A stretch of 64,000 bases of DNA from an uncultured beta proteobacterium. Lineage in GTDB: Bacteria; Pseudomonadota; Gammaproteobacteria; Burkholderiales; Burkholderiaceae_C. Position 1 is the stretch's first letter. Every line of letters begins with the position of its first letter. Positions 53,747-63,087 of the stretch are shown in pieces. The notes under the pieces are model-generated. The model made no database searches, was not told the DNA's origin, and saw only the letters and a list, made by a program, of their open reading frames with translations. The stretch covers positions 1-64,000 of the forward strand of contig CAIPZV010000038.1 of the NCBI GenBank assembly GCA_903869595.1, read 5' to 3'. Both the position numbers and the translations under genes were made by a program.

Positions 53747-55006
53747 TTAATGGCCAATGGGCCTACAAAGTAGCTCATGCAAAGCGCCGCCTAGAACATC
53801 TAGCCCTGCTTCTAGATCCGTTGTTGAGGTAAATTCTGCTTCGTTATGGCTGATGCCGTCTTTGCTCGGAACAAATATCATGGCAGTCGGGCATAGAGGA
53901 CACAAAGCAATGGCGTCATGCCCCGCGATGGTGGATAAGCGCATAGACCTATAGCCTTTTGCAGTGGCAACCTGCTCCATCAGTGCACAGAGGTCTGTAT
54001 CAAACACGCCAGCAGACCGATTAACTACTTGCTGTACATCCAGTTCAATTTTCGCCTCAGCCGCGATGGTTGAGGCAGCCCTCTCAAACGCTAAGCTGGA
54101 ATCGGTGAGCAGGGCGTTGTCGGTTGCCCGCAGATCCGCATAAACGATCACGCTACCGGCAATCACGTTTGATGAATTGGGCTCGATATCCATCCGACCT
54201 ACCGAAGTGAGCAATTTGCCACCGGTCGCATCTGAGATGGCACGACAAGCCACCACTAGCTTTGCAGCGGCCAACAGCGCGTCACGTCGTTGCTCCATCG
54301 GCGTTGGTCCGGTGTGTGCCGCGGTACCACGCAGTGTCACTGTGTACTTCACGGCGCCCCAATTGCCTTCTACTACGCCTATTTCTGCGTTGGAGCTCTC
54401 AAGCATGGCGCCCTGCTCAATGTGCAACTCCACATACGCTGCGGGAACCGCCGGAGCTTCGGACTTACCCAGGTAACCGATTTCTCCTAGCGCTTGTGCC
54501 AGCGTCACGCCACTTGCATCTTGTCGGGATAAGGCAAAATCAGACGTATACCGACCAGCATATACGCCGCTACCGAGCATGCTCGGAGAAAACCTTGCGC
54601 CTTCTTCGTTGGTCCATATGACAACGCCTAAGTTATGGGAGAACCCTTTTTGTGCGCAAGTGCGCATGGCATCTGCAACGATGCAGGCTCCAATGACCCC
54701 GTATGCGCCATCAAAGCGTCCTCCACGGGGTTGACTGTCTAAATGCGAGCCCGTTAACACCCATGGCGCTGTAGGCCCAGCTAAAGCCAAAAGGGCATAG
54801 ATGTTGCCAACTCGATCCACACTAATTTCAAAATGCCTTTGCTCCAACCAGGCACAAACTAGATCGCGGCATTGGCCATCTTCATGGCTTGCTGCCACGC
54901 GGTTAAGTCCACCCAAAGGCGTAGCCCCTACCGCCGCCACCGCATCGAACAGCACATGAAAAGCCGACGTATCCAACAAAAGACCAGATGGAGTAAATTT
55001 ATTCAT
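53747..55006 (-). CDS. M20-family Zn-dependent amidohydrolase (allantoate amidohydrolase/carbamoylase type)
   Basis: 419-aa M20-like hydrolase of the AllC/HyuC group. Metal-binding motifs are VLTGSHLDSQPRGGRFDG, WTNEEGARFSPS, ELHIEQGAMLE and the last His in the ISHNEAEFT segment. These enzymes remove carbamoyl, amidine or acyl groups from nitrogen compounds. The catabolic cluster context suggests an N-acyl or ureido substrate. The ATG at 55006 has an A/T-rich leader. Confidence 0.87.
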   Translation of the reverse strand: MNKFTPSGLLLDTSAFHVLFDAVAAVGATPLGGLNRVAASHEDGQCRDLVCAWLEQRHFEISVDRVGNIYALLALAGPTAPWVLTGSHLDSQPRGGRFDGAYGVIGACIVADAMRTCAQKGFSHNLGVVIWTNEEGARFSPSMLGSGVYAGRYTSDFALSRQDASGVTLAQALGEIGYLGKSEAPAVPAAYVELHIEQGAMLESSNAEIGVVEGNWGAVKYTVTLRGTAAHTGPTPMEQRRDALLAAAKLVVACRAISDATGGKLLTSVGRMDIEPNSSNVIAGSVIVYADLRATDNALLTDSSLAFERAASTIAAEAKIELDVQQVVNRSAGVFDTDLCALMEQVATAKGYRSMRLSTIAGHDAIALCPLCPTAMIFVPSKDGISHNEAEFTSTTDLEAGLDVLGGALHELLCRPIGH

Positions 55007-55157
55007 TCATACCTGCGCAAGACGCGCAGCCAATGGCGATCATATCGGGGCGCTTTATGCCGATATTGGCGGCTTAGCGTGGTGTCGGGTGAGGCGGCAT
55101 TGAGCAAACTCGCTCTGACGGCAATTTGAGTTGTGATTGACGTAAGCAGCATATTTA

Positions 55158-55919
55158 CTATGCCAAAAGTATTTCTGCGATGCCACTTTCGCGCAAGGAG
55201 GCTAAATGGCTGGCCTTTGCGCGCTTATCAGTTACCAAAGTGTCAATGCGCTTGCACTCGCAAATTTGTATTCGGCTAAGCGTCCCGAACTTGCTGCTAT
55301 CTGCCAGCATAACAACCCGTTTTGCATTCACCAGCATAGCGCGGGCAAACTCTGCCTCTGGCAAGTGAAAGCTCGAGGCTCCATATTCAGCGTGCAGTGC
55401 GACAGTGGAAAAAAACGCAATGTCGGGTCGATACCTTGCCATTTCCGCCATTGCAAGCTCGCCATAGGTGCCTGGCATATCAAGACGCACCCGACCACCC
55501 ACCAGTATGAGATCGGAATCCGGAACCGCACTGATTAATGTGGCGATATTGATGGAGTTGGTCACCACCGTAATCCCAGGCACAGTCGCCAGTGATTTTG
55601 CAAAAGCATGGGTTGTGCTTCCAGAATCAACGGCGCATAACATCCCTGGCCTGATCAAGCGCGACGCCATCTCACCGATGCGCCGCTTTGCATCGGAATT
55701 TGCCTGCATGCGCGCTTTCAGGGGCGGTTCACCTTCAGTGGGGGGGCGGGCCACTCCGCCATAAAACCGAACCAGTTTGCCTTCGGATTCGAGGGTAGCG
55801 ATGTCTCTACGTACAGACTCGCGTGACACCCCAAGATCTGCAATTAGCTCGTCAATAGAGATGCGATCTCTGATACTCAGCAACGAAACTATTCGATGAT
55901 GTCGATCTTTTGCCCACAT
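55158..55919 (-). CDS. DeoR-family transcription regulator
   Basis: 253-aa regulator with an N-terminal DeoR helix-turn-helix (RIVSLLSIRDRISIDELIAD, then LGVSRESVRRDIATLESEG) and a C-terminal sugar-phosphate-type sensor domain (VDSGSTTHAFAKSL). It sits amid the catabolic cluster, in the same direction, and probably represses it until a phosphorylated intermediate binds (inference); the two upstream kinases would make such an intermediate. Confidence 0.9.
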   Translation of the reverse strand: MWAKDRHHRIVSLLSIRDRISIDELIADLGVSRESVRRDIATLESEGKLVRFYGGVARPPTEGEPPLKARMQANSDAKRRIGEMASRLIRPGMLCAVDSGSTTHAFAKSLATVPGITVVTNSINIATLISAVPDSDLILVGGRVRLDMPGTYGELAMAEMARYRPDIAFFSTVALHAEYGASSFHLPEAEFARAMLVNAKRVVMLADSSKFGTLSRIQICECKRIDTLVTDKRAKASHLASLRESGIAEILLA

Positions 55920-55932
55920 GGTATTGACTCAG

Positions 55933-57336
55933 TTAAGTAATTGGCTCTAAGGGCCACGCAATAGCGTTGCTTCGCCACTGCTCAACGCAATACGCCATTT
56001 TTAGGACGCCTAGATCATTGAAACGTTGTCCTACAATTTGAACGCCGATCGGTAGGCCGCGGTCATCAAAGCTATGGTGAACACTAACGGCTGGCTGACC
56101 TGTCTGATTGAATGGCGCGGTAAATTGTGCATGGCGAAGAGGCATCGCTTCATCGGCGCCCGATGCGTCAAAGGCGAAATTCACCATGGGCATCACAGGG
56201 GTTAACAAATAGTCAAATCTCTCTGTAAGCTGTTGCATTCGCGCACGGTCACGTGCAATATCGCTTAGCGCGCTGAGGTATTGTTGGGCTGTGCAGCTGC
56301 TCGCTGCTTGTGCCCATCGGTAGACAGCCGGCCATACTTCCTTGCGAAGTTCGGGCGCAAGTCCCTGTATTTCAGCCCATCCGCGTACTTGCATGGCCCG
56401 ATCTATGGGCTCCATGGCATCATGATCGTAAGGCTTTTCAAGGTACTCCACTACAGCACCGCGTTCAGCAAATGCAGTCGCAACGGCTTGCACTGCTGCG
56501 CGCACGGGTGCCTCTAAGGGCATCCCGTAGCCTAGGTCTGTTATCAAACCAATACGAAGCCGTTTGAACTTCATCGATTCAGAAAGCTGCAGCCTCTTTT
56601 TATTCTCTGGCGCTAGCGACCAAACATCGCGCGCGTCTGGAAGGCGCAATACTTCAAATAGGCGAGCCGTATCCACCACATTGCGCGCCATGGGCCCAGC
56701 GGTACGCATGACGTCCGGTGCCAAGTGCGGAATTCTTCCGAAGCTTGGCTTTAGCGCAATCAGCCCGCAATGGCTTGCGGGCAATCGCACTGACCCGGCA
56801 ATGTCTGAACCCACAGACATCACCCCGATACCTGCAGCTAATGACGCACCTGCGCCGGCACTGGAACCGCCAGTGTTGTATTGCATACCCCAGGGATTGC
56901 GTGCGGGGCTGTGTAGAGAGCTAACCCCCGAGGCCATCAGCCCGCAATCGGGCATCACCGTCTTGGCAAAGATGAGCGCGCCAGCCTCCAGTAGACGAGC
57001 CGCTGGCGGCGCAGTGAAGATTGAGTCAGGCAAATTGCGGTTGGCACCCAGTCCGTGTCGCCAAGGCCAACCCTTTAGTGCAATGCTGTCTTTGATGCTG
57101 ACTGGAATGCCGTCAAGCGGGCCTAGCCCAGTGCCTTTGCCCCATCTGGATTCGGATGCGTGGGCCTGATGCATGGCTTCCTCTGCGCGGATACTAAAGA
57201 GCGCACCGATCAAAGGGTTAACTTTTTCTATTTGCGCCAATGTGCAGCGCATCACTTCCACCGGTGAAATTTCACGACTTGCATAGAGTGACGTTATCTC
57301 GTCACAGTTCAGCGCAACGAGTTCTTCTATTTTCAC
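55933..57336 (-). CDS. Amidase (amidase signature family)
   Basis: 467-aa amidase-signature enzyme. The Lys of the catalytic triad is in PVSIKDSIALKG, the cis-Ser in NTGGSSAGAGASLAAGIG, and the nucleophile Ser in GSDIAGSVRLPASHCG. It hydrolyses a carboxylic amide. It starts with GTG at 57336. The gap to the DeoR gene is 13 bases, so they are co-transcribed. Confidence 0.9.
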   Translation of the reverse strand: MKIEELVALNCDEITSLYASREISPVEVMRCTLAQIEKVNPLIGALFSIRAEEAMHQAHASESRWGKGTGLGPLDGIPVSIKDSIALKGWPWRHGLGANRNLPDSIFTAPPAARLLEAGALIFAKTVMPDCGLMASGVSSLHSPARNPWGMQYNTGGSSAGAGASLAAGIGVMSVGSDIAGSVRLPASHCGLIALKPSFGRIPHLAPDVMRTAGPMARNVVDTARLFEVLRLPDARDVWSLAPENKKRLQLSESMKFKRLRIGLITDLGYGMPLEAPVRAAVQAVATAFAERGAVVEYLEKPYDHDAMEPIDRAMQVRGWAEIQGLAPELRKEVWPAVYRWAQAASSCTAQQYLSALSDIARDRARMQQLTERFDYLLTPVMPMVNFAFDASGADEAMPLRHAQFTAPFNQTGQPAVSVHHSFDDRGLPIGVQIVGQRFNDLGVLKMAYCVEQWRSNAIAWPLEPIT

Positions 57337-57374
57337 AACGAGTCCTTTGTTTAATATCTACCATTCCGTGGATG

Positions 57375-58310
57375 TCAAAGGCTGCGAAGCCACCAGTCCC
57401 AGCGTTGATCGAGAATCACTGAACGCGCACGCTTGAGCTTCCATATTCCATACTTATGGTAATCAAAATCCCAAGACGCGAGTTTTCGATTCACTATTCC
57501 CCAAAGCCCCCATTTCATGTCAGCTACGGCTCTACCAATTTGAAATCGTGAAAATATAGGTTGCGTAAGCTTGCCGTAGTAGCTCTCCAGCAAGACCATG
57601 CAATCTTCCTCTGAAATGAACATTTCACCGAGTAAAACACCGAGCTCACAACTACGGTCGTTGTTAGACGAAAATTCAAAATCAACAAGTTTCATCGGCG
57701 CACCGGGTTTGATCATGAAATTTCCCGGAATCGGATCGTTAAAACAAGGAACCATGTCTAAACCAGAAGCCAGCATGGCTTGTTTAGCCTGCATGTATCG
57801 GTCCACTAGCCAGGGCATATCAGCAGGCATTTTCGGTCCCAATTCGGAGGCCTGCCGAAGGTGTTCGTCCACCATGTCAAACTGCGTTTTTGTAATGCCA
57901 AGTAATGCGCCGCTATGAAATTTTTTATATACAGCTAGCACCTCAGACGTAACTTTTAGGTCTTTAAAGTCAAAATTTGTCAGGCACCGGTAGCCCTCCA
58001 AAAACAACATGATCTCAACCCCCGTTTTAGGATCAAAATGAAATGGTCGGGGACCAATACCCAAATCGAATGCCTGCTTTCCAATTTGGTTTGTGACGAC
58101 GCGGTTAATAAATTTTTCGGTTCCAGGCCCTGGAACTTTTAGAAAATAACGAGCATCATGACCACTTAATTCAATACGCCAGTTGCTGTTAGACAAGCCG
58201 CCAGTGATCGGCTGATACTTCACTTCGCAGTCTTTCCAAGCATCGACCTGTTGGATAGCGTGCTCAGCAGCCCTTTCGGCTGGCGTTATGGCTTCGCCCA
58301 GTTTCTTCAT
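57375..58310 (-). CDS. APH/choline-kinase-like phosphotransferase
   Basis: 311-aa kinase of the aminoglycoside-phosphotransferase/choline-kinase fold. The catalytic loop is VPCFNDPIPGNFMI, in which the usual His of HND is Phe but the catalytic Asp and the Asn are kept; the metal motif is LVDFEFSSNND. The start overlaps the upstream kinase stop by one base (TGATG), an arrangement that couples translation. Its substrate is probably an amino alcohol or sugar; resistance to an antibiotic is unlikely given the context. Confidence 0.83.
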   Translation of the reverse strand: MKKLGEAITPAERAAEHAIQQVDAWKDCEVKYQPITGGLSNSNWRIELSGHDARYFLKVPGPGTEKFINRVVTNQIGKQAFDLGIGPRPFHFDPKTGVEIMLFLEGYRCLTNFDFKDLKVTSEVLAVYKKFHSGALLGITKTQFDMVDEHLRQASELGPKMPADMPWLVDRYMQAKQAMLASGLDMVPCFNDPIPGNFMIKPGAPMKLVDFEFSSNNDRSCELGVLLGEMFISEEDCMVLLESYYGKLTQPIFSRFQIGRAVADMKWGLWGIVNRKLASWDFDYHKYGIWKLKRARSVILDQRWDWWLRSL

Positions 58311-59233
58311 CACACTCTCCTGAGTCGTTCAGCGAAATCCGATTCGCTGACATCCATTCGGCCAAGAAAAAAGTGCCAGTCTGAAAACTTGGTGAATTCC
58401 ATGGAGCTGCGTTTTGAGCGCTTGGAGTGAATTGAACCAATCAATGCCCACCGGATATGGTCGACCGTACCATACAGGTGCGCCCGCTGAAACAGTGCGT
58501 CATCAAACCGCCCTTCGTACATTTCAAACATTGCCTGCTTTTCCAGTTCACCTAAGTGAAACTCAGCAAGGAGCATGCCTAACTCGGCGTATGGATCCAA
58601 ATTCCCGGCACTGTCCCAGTCCAATAGTTTTTGTGTGCCATTCGTATGCACCATCACATTGGAGATATTGCCGTCACCATGTGCAGGTACACGGTCCACT
58701 CCGCTTGCCTGAATTGCTTTGGCGATTAACTCCAAGTTATGTAACAGCCAAGGCGTATCCGCCGGCAAAGGGGCTTGGCAGGCAACTGCATCGAGGTAAA
58801 GGTTATTGATCTCCGCGAATGGATCGCGATCTATTGTCAGTTTTGCTGATGCGTTAAAGCGTTTACGAAGACCGATATGCTCTTGTTGGAAATCTCGGTC
58901 GTCGGTCATGTCTAGGGTGCATGCACTCCATCCATCTTTTTCGGCCAGGTCGTCAAGTACCAGGGCCCGTTGCGATGGCTCAATACGCACAACATTTGCG
59001 CCAACAGCTAGGTCTGAGGCCTGCTGCGTTGCCTCATACATCTGCTGAAGATTGATGTAAATATCAGCATCCGAATGCATCAATTTAACGATGCGCGATT
59101 GAGTTTTGTCAAAGGAAGTAACGCGGGTCACTTCGCCGTCGATGCCCCGCCAACTGGGTGAAGCCAAAGCAATTAAGGCCGGTTCGGCAAGCCCTTGCGA
59201 AAATTCAGCAAGTTCTAAACATGGGTTCATCAT
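58310..59233 (-). CDS. APH/choline-kinase-like phosphotransferase, second
   Basis: 307-aa kinase of the same fold. The catalytic loop VPAHGDGNISNVMV keeps HGD and Asn, and the metal motif is LLDWDSAGNLD. It is clearly related to, but distinct from, its neighbour, perhaps forming a heteromeric kinase or acting in sequence. It follows the ABC ATPase gene by 50 bases. Confidence 0.83.
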   Translation of the reverse strand: MMNPCLELAEFSQGLAEPALIALASPSWRGIDGEVTRVTSFDKTQSRIVKLMHSDADIYINLQQMYEATQQASDLAVGANVVRIEPSQRALVLDDLAEKDGWSACTLDMTDDRDFQQEHIGLRKRFNASAKLTIDRDPFAEINNLYLDAVACQAPLPADTPWLLHNLELIAKAIQASGVDRVPAHGDGNISNVMVHTNGTQKLLDWDSAGNLDPYAELGMLLAEFHLGELEKQAMFEMYEGRFDDALFQRAHLYGTVDHIRWALIGSIHSKRSKRSSMEFTKFSDWHFFLGRMDVSESDFAERLRRV

Positions 59234-59283
59234 CGTGACTCGAGTTGGAATTTGAACTTATAGTCTATGCGTATTTGACGGGC

Positions 59284-61152
59284 TTAGGCAGTTGTCTCAG
59301 AAAGGCTGATTCGCGCGCTCTCTGTAGCGGCGCCTACGTCGTTTACCGCATGACAGGCTACTTGTACATTTGTGGAAATTTGAATCAATACCGGCGCAAT
59401 TTCCCGGCAAATTGGCATTGCGCGCGGGCAGCGAGAAGCGAAACTGCATCCGACAGGAATATCGATTGGATTAGGCGGTTCGCCATCGACAATTGCGGCG
59501 CGCACCGTGGGGGGTATCTCTTCCAGAGTTGGCGCCGCACTCAAGAGTGCCTGTGTGTAGGGGTGTCTGGGTTGCTCGAAAATGCTTTCGTTGCTGCCCA
59601 TCTCAATGATCTCGCCCAGGTACATGACAGCAATGCGACCGCATATCCGCCTCACCATGGCTAGATCATGCGAGATGAAAATGTAAGTAAGTTCCCGTTC
59701 GCGTTGCAAGCGTGTGAACAAAGCCAGCATTCGCCCTTGCTCCATTTGGTCTAGTGCAGACAGACTCTCGTCCAATATGAGCAATTTTGGCTCTAGTACC
59801 AGCGCTCGTGCAATCGCAACTCGCTGCATTTGCCCCGTACTCAGACCCGTTGGCAGGGCATTCTCTAGCTCGGGATCAAGGCCAACATCGACCAACGCCT
59901 TGCGCACCGCAGACCGCCTCTGCGCCGCAGCGCCCAGACCATGTATGCGCAGACCTTCTTCAATCATCCGTCCTACGCTCATACGTGGAGGCAGTGCCGT
60001 ATAAGGGTCTTGTAAGAGTAACTGAAACGCACAGCGCAATTTCTTAAGGTCCTGCGCTGCAAGCGATGCAATGTCACGTCCGAGTAATTCCAAATGTCCC
60101 TGATCGGTAGCCTCGAGCGCTGCAAGAATGCGCGTCAACGTGGATTTTCCGCAACCGGATTCGCCCACAATACCGATACTTTCTCCGGCCTTTACGCTGA
60201 ACGTGACAGCGCGGACCGCCTGTACAAATACACCTTTTTGTGTGACGCCGTAGCGACGCACAGGGTAAAATTTTCTCAAATCTTTTGCTTGCAAAATATC
60301 TTGAGCCTCAGGTTTCGCCACAGGCAAAGCCAGTTCTTGTTCAAGATTCCAAATACGGGGGGTAGAGGCAACAATATGGCGTGTGTAGGTATGTTGGGGT
60401 GACCTAAGTACCTCAGCGACCGACCCCTGTTCTACGATGCGACCGTTTTGCAACACCAAAAGTCGATCTGCAAGCTTAAGTAGCGTTGCGGGCGATGAGC
60501 TTAGAACCAGCGCGGCTACGCCGTGCAGTTCGCACATTTTGCGCAGTAAATTAACAATTTGCTGCGCAACGGTGACATCAAGAGGACGCGTGATGTTGTC
60601 GGCCACGATGAGTAAGGGATCGGAGCACAACGCATCCACAATCATGGCACGCTGCATCATGCCCCCGGAGAATTGGGAGGGATACTCGTAAAAACGGTTC
60701 GTGGGCGAAGGGATACGCACCTCATCGAGAAGGCCAAGTATTTTTTCCTTTGCCTGCGCATGGCTTAAATCGGATTTTACGGCCTGGAGTTTCTCAACCA
60801 ACTGCATTCCAACTGGGATAGTGGGATCCAAACTGGCCTGTGGATTTCCGCCGATGAACGCGATTTCGCGTCCGTTGTGAGTGCCCCTTCGACCTTTGGA
60901 TAAGGGCCGACTCGATAGGTTGGACCCTTTGAATAGCGCCTCTCCTGAGATCACCTCAAGTCCAGCAGAAAGGGAAGCTGACAAGTAGCGCGACAGAATT
61001 GTTTTTCCGCCTCCACTTTCGGCAAATATGCCAACAATCTCATGGGGTTGAATTGAAAAATTGACGTTTTCTAGAATGACCCTGGACGAGCGCGCGGCCG
61101 CAATTTTTAAGTCCCTGACGCGTAGCACGGGAGACTGCTCACTGACTGTCAT
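59284..61152 (-). CDS. Fused dipeptide/opine ABC transporter ATPase (DppD-DppF), first site degenerate
   Basis: 622-aa fusion of two Opp/Dpp-type ATPase domains. Domain 1: Walker A with K50 (AESGGGKT), Q-loop position Gly102 (expected Gln), signature FSGGMMQR 161-168, Walker B VADN with Asn186 in place of catalytic Glu, H-loop Ser219 in place of His. Domain 2: Walker A GESGCGKST, Walker B LLILDESLSALD and ISHD H-loop are intact, but the signature is LSTGQMQR, with Thr for the first Gly. So one composite ATP site is altered on both sides. The C-terminal Cys-rich oligopeptide/HPY tail is present. ATG 61152 gives an overlap of 14 bases with the permease stop. Confidence 0.9.
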   Translation of the reverse strand: MTVSEQSPVLRVRDLKIAAARSSRVILENVNFSIQPHEIVGIFAESGGGKTILSRYLSASLSAGLEVISGEALFKGSNLSSRPLSKGRRGTHNGREIAFIGGNPQASLDPTIPVGMQLVEKLQAVKSDLSHAQAKEKILGLLDEVRIPSPTNRFYEYPSQFSGGMMQRAMIVDALCSDPLLIVADNITRPLDVTVAQQIVNLLRKMCELHGVAALVLSSSPATLLKLADRLLVLQNGRIVEQGSVAEVLRSPQHTYTRHIVASTPRIWNLEQELALPVAKPEAQDILQAKDLRKFYPVRRYGVTQKGVFVQAVRAVTFSVKAGESIGIVGESGCGKSTLTRILAALEATDQGHLELLGRDIASLAAQDLKKLRCAFQLLLQDPYTALPPRMSVGRMIEEGLRIHGLGAAAQRRSAVRKALVDVGLDPELENALPTGLSTGQMQRVAIARALVLEPKLLILDESLSALDQMEQGRMLALFTRLQRERELTYIFISHDLAMVRRICGRIAVMYLGEIIEMGSNESIFEQPRHPYTQALLSAAPTLEEIPPTVRAAIVDGEPPNPIDIPVGCSFASRCPRAMPICREIAPVLIQISTNVQVACHAVNDVGAATESARISLSETTA

Positions 61153-62065
61153 CGAAGCCCCCAAACACTTTATTGCGTGCGCGTTCGAAAGATGCACCAA
61201 TCAAATTAAGCGACAACAATGCAAGGGCCAAGAACATGCCCGGACACGATGCGATCCACCACGCATTAATTAAATACTTGCGACCATCTGAAATCATGGT
61301 CCCAAAAGACGGTGCAGGAGGTGGCACACCCAAGCCCAAGAAGCCAAGAATGGTTTCAAAAATCATCATTCTTGCGACGTCCAAAACTGCAATGAACACG
61401 ATAGGTGGGAGGATAGTTGGGACCATATATAACAGCATAATGCGCCAATGACTGGCACCCAAAACTTCAAGTCCACGCACATATTCCATAGAGCGCTCGG
61501 CCAATGCCACCGAGCGCGCCACTCGGGCATACAGTGGCCAACCGGACATAGCCAAAACCAAAATAATACTTTGCACCGTTGGCGTAGAGACTCCCAAAAT
61601 TGAAATCGCCAAAATAATCATGGGAATGGACAACTGCGCATCGGTGATACGCATGATGACGGTATCACGCCACCCTGCCCGGTAACCGGCATAAATTCCT
61701 AAACCGCAGCCGAGCATGAGCATCATGAATACGCTCGCCATGCCAATGAAAAGTGAGTAGCGCAGCCCCACAACACTGCGCATCAGAATGTCTCGCCCCA
61801 GTTGATCTGTTCCTAAGGGGTGCGCCCAAATCCACTTATCACCGACTCCTATGGGAGGTAAAAACCGTGCACGCACATCGATAGTGGTTGCGCTTACATC
61901 GGATAGCATCGGATAAAACACCATGGCCAGAAACAGAAGAAGCAAAAAGCCCATTCCAAGCTTGAAGCCGGGTGCGCGTGCTGCTGCTTCCAATATTCTT
62001 CGGGCAGGCGACTTATCCAAGACCAGGCGCGGAACGCTTTCGGGGCCATAGACGGTTGCGTCCAT
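61139..62065 (-). CDS. Dipeptide/opine ABC transporter permease (DppC-like)
   Basis: 308-aa permease with an N-terminal helix followed by the BPD_transp domain of five helices; the coupling loop is the segment VRGLEVLGASHWRIMLLYMVP. The ATG at 62065 begins one base after the dppB stop and has GGAG nine bases before it. The upstream in-frame start at 62089 lies within dppB and is rejected. Confidence 0.9.
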   Translation of the reverse strand: MDATVYGPESVPRLVLDKSPARRILEAAARAPGFKLGMGFLLLLFLAMVFYPMLSDVSATTIDVRARFLPPIGVGDKWIWAHPLGTDQLGRDILMRSVVGLRYSLFIGMASVFMMLMLGCGLGIYAGYRAGWRDTVIMRITDAQLSIPMIILAISILGVSTPTVQSIILVLAMSGWPLYARVARSVALAERSMEYVRGLEVLGASHWRIMLLYMVPTILPPIVFIAVLDVARMMIFETILGFLGLGVPPPAPSFGTMISDGRKYLINAWWIASCPGMFLALALLSLNLIGASFERARNKVFGGFDDSQ

Positions 62066-62066
62066 T

Positions 62067-63047
62067 TTAAAGCTCCACTCTTGGATCAATAGAAAATGAA
62101 GCCAGGTCCACCAAAATATTGATCAGAACAAACACTGCACTGGTCAAAATAGCGATGCCTTGAACTAGCGGGAAATCTCGATTGGCGACGGCCATTACCG
62201 TTAGCTGGCCCAAGCCCGGGTAGTCAAATATGTACTCAATGACCAACACCCCGCCGATGAGTGATGAGAGCTGAATACCGAGCAAATTCATCAGCGGCAC
62301 GGCTGCATTGCGGAGTGCATGACCCAAGATGATTTGCTTCTCCGGTAGACCTCGCACCCGGGCCTCGGTCACGAACTCCGCTTGCATGGTCTGCGCGATG
62401 GATACAGATAAAGCCCGAATCAAAACGGGTGAAATTTCAACTGCCAACACCAAGGCGGGCAGAAAAATATAGGCAGGGCCTTGGTAGCCTAAAGCAGGCA
62501 GCCAACCTAATTGAACAGAAAGATAGAAAATCAAAACAATGGCAAGCCAAAAGTTGGGAATTGAAACAAAAATGGACTGCACAACGAAGGCAAGTTTGGC
62601 ACCCATGCTGTGCGGGTAAAGACCTGCTGCCAAACCAAGAGGGAATGCGAAGGAAACCGCCATAAATATGGCGGCTGCACCTAAGGCCAAGGTCAGTGGA
62701 AGTCGGTCTGCTATCAAGGAGCTTACCTTTGCCATGTTCGAAGTCGTTGGGTCTATGAATTGACCGCCACTGACAATCATCCCGTTTTGCGGACGCACAT
62801 AGGATCGCCCCATATCGCCGATCATGACCTCGCCAAAGTAGCGCGCGTATTGCATGGGGATCGGGTCGCGCAGGCCCATATCCTTGGCCACGCGTTCAAC
62901 CACATCCGCAGGCGCCATGCCGCCCACAATGAGTCGCACTGGATCACCCGGCACGACACGTAACAAGGTGAAAATCACCATCGACGTGAATGCCACGATG
63001 AACAGGCCCTGCCCAAGCCGCTTTAAGAGGTAGCTAAGGATATACAT
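62067..63047 (-). CDS. Dipeptide/opine ABC transporter permease (DppB-like)
   Basis: 326-aa permease. The N-terminus YLLKRLGQGLFIVAFTSMVI and the hallmark coupling loop VTEARVRGLPEKQIILGHAL identify a DppB/OppB-like subunit. It lies 40 bases after the binding protein gene. Confidence 0.92.
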   Translation of the reverse strand: MYILSYLLKRLGQGLFIVAFTSMVIFTLLRVVPGDPVRLIVGGMAPADVVERVAKDMGLRDPIPMQYARYFGEVMIGDMGRSYVRPQNGMIVSGGQFIDPTTSNMAKVSSLIADRLPLTLALGAAAIFMAVSFAFPLGLAAGLYPHSMGAKLAFVVQSIFVSIPNFWLAIVLIFYLSVQLGWLPALGYQGPAYIFLPALVLAVEISPVLIRALSVSIAQTMQAEFVTEARVRGLPEKQIILGHALRNAAVPLMNLLGIQLSSLIGGVLVIEYIFDYPGLGQLTVMAVANRDFPLVQGIAILTSAVFVLINILVDLASFSIDPRVEL

Positions 63048-63087
63048 AGACTAGGTACAGGGTCTGTTCACGTTCATCGCTCGCGCT

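Noticed and set aside
57375..59233. Antibiotic-resistance aminoglycoside kinases
   Set aside because: Fold is shared but the operon with importer, amidase and DeoR regulator, and the lack of any mobile element nearby, argue for catabolism.
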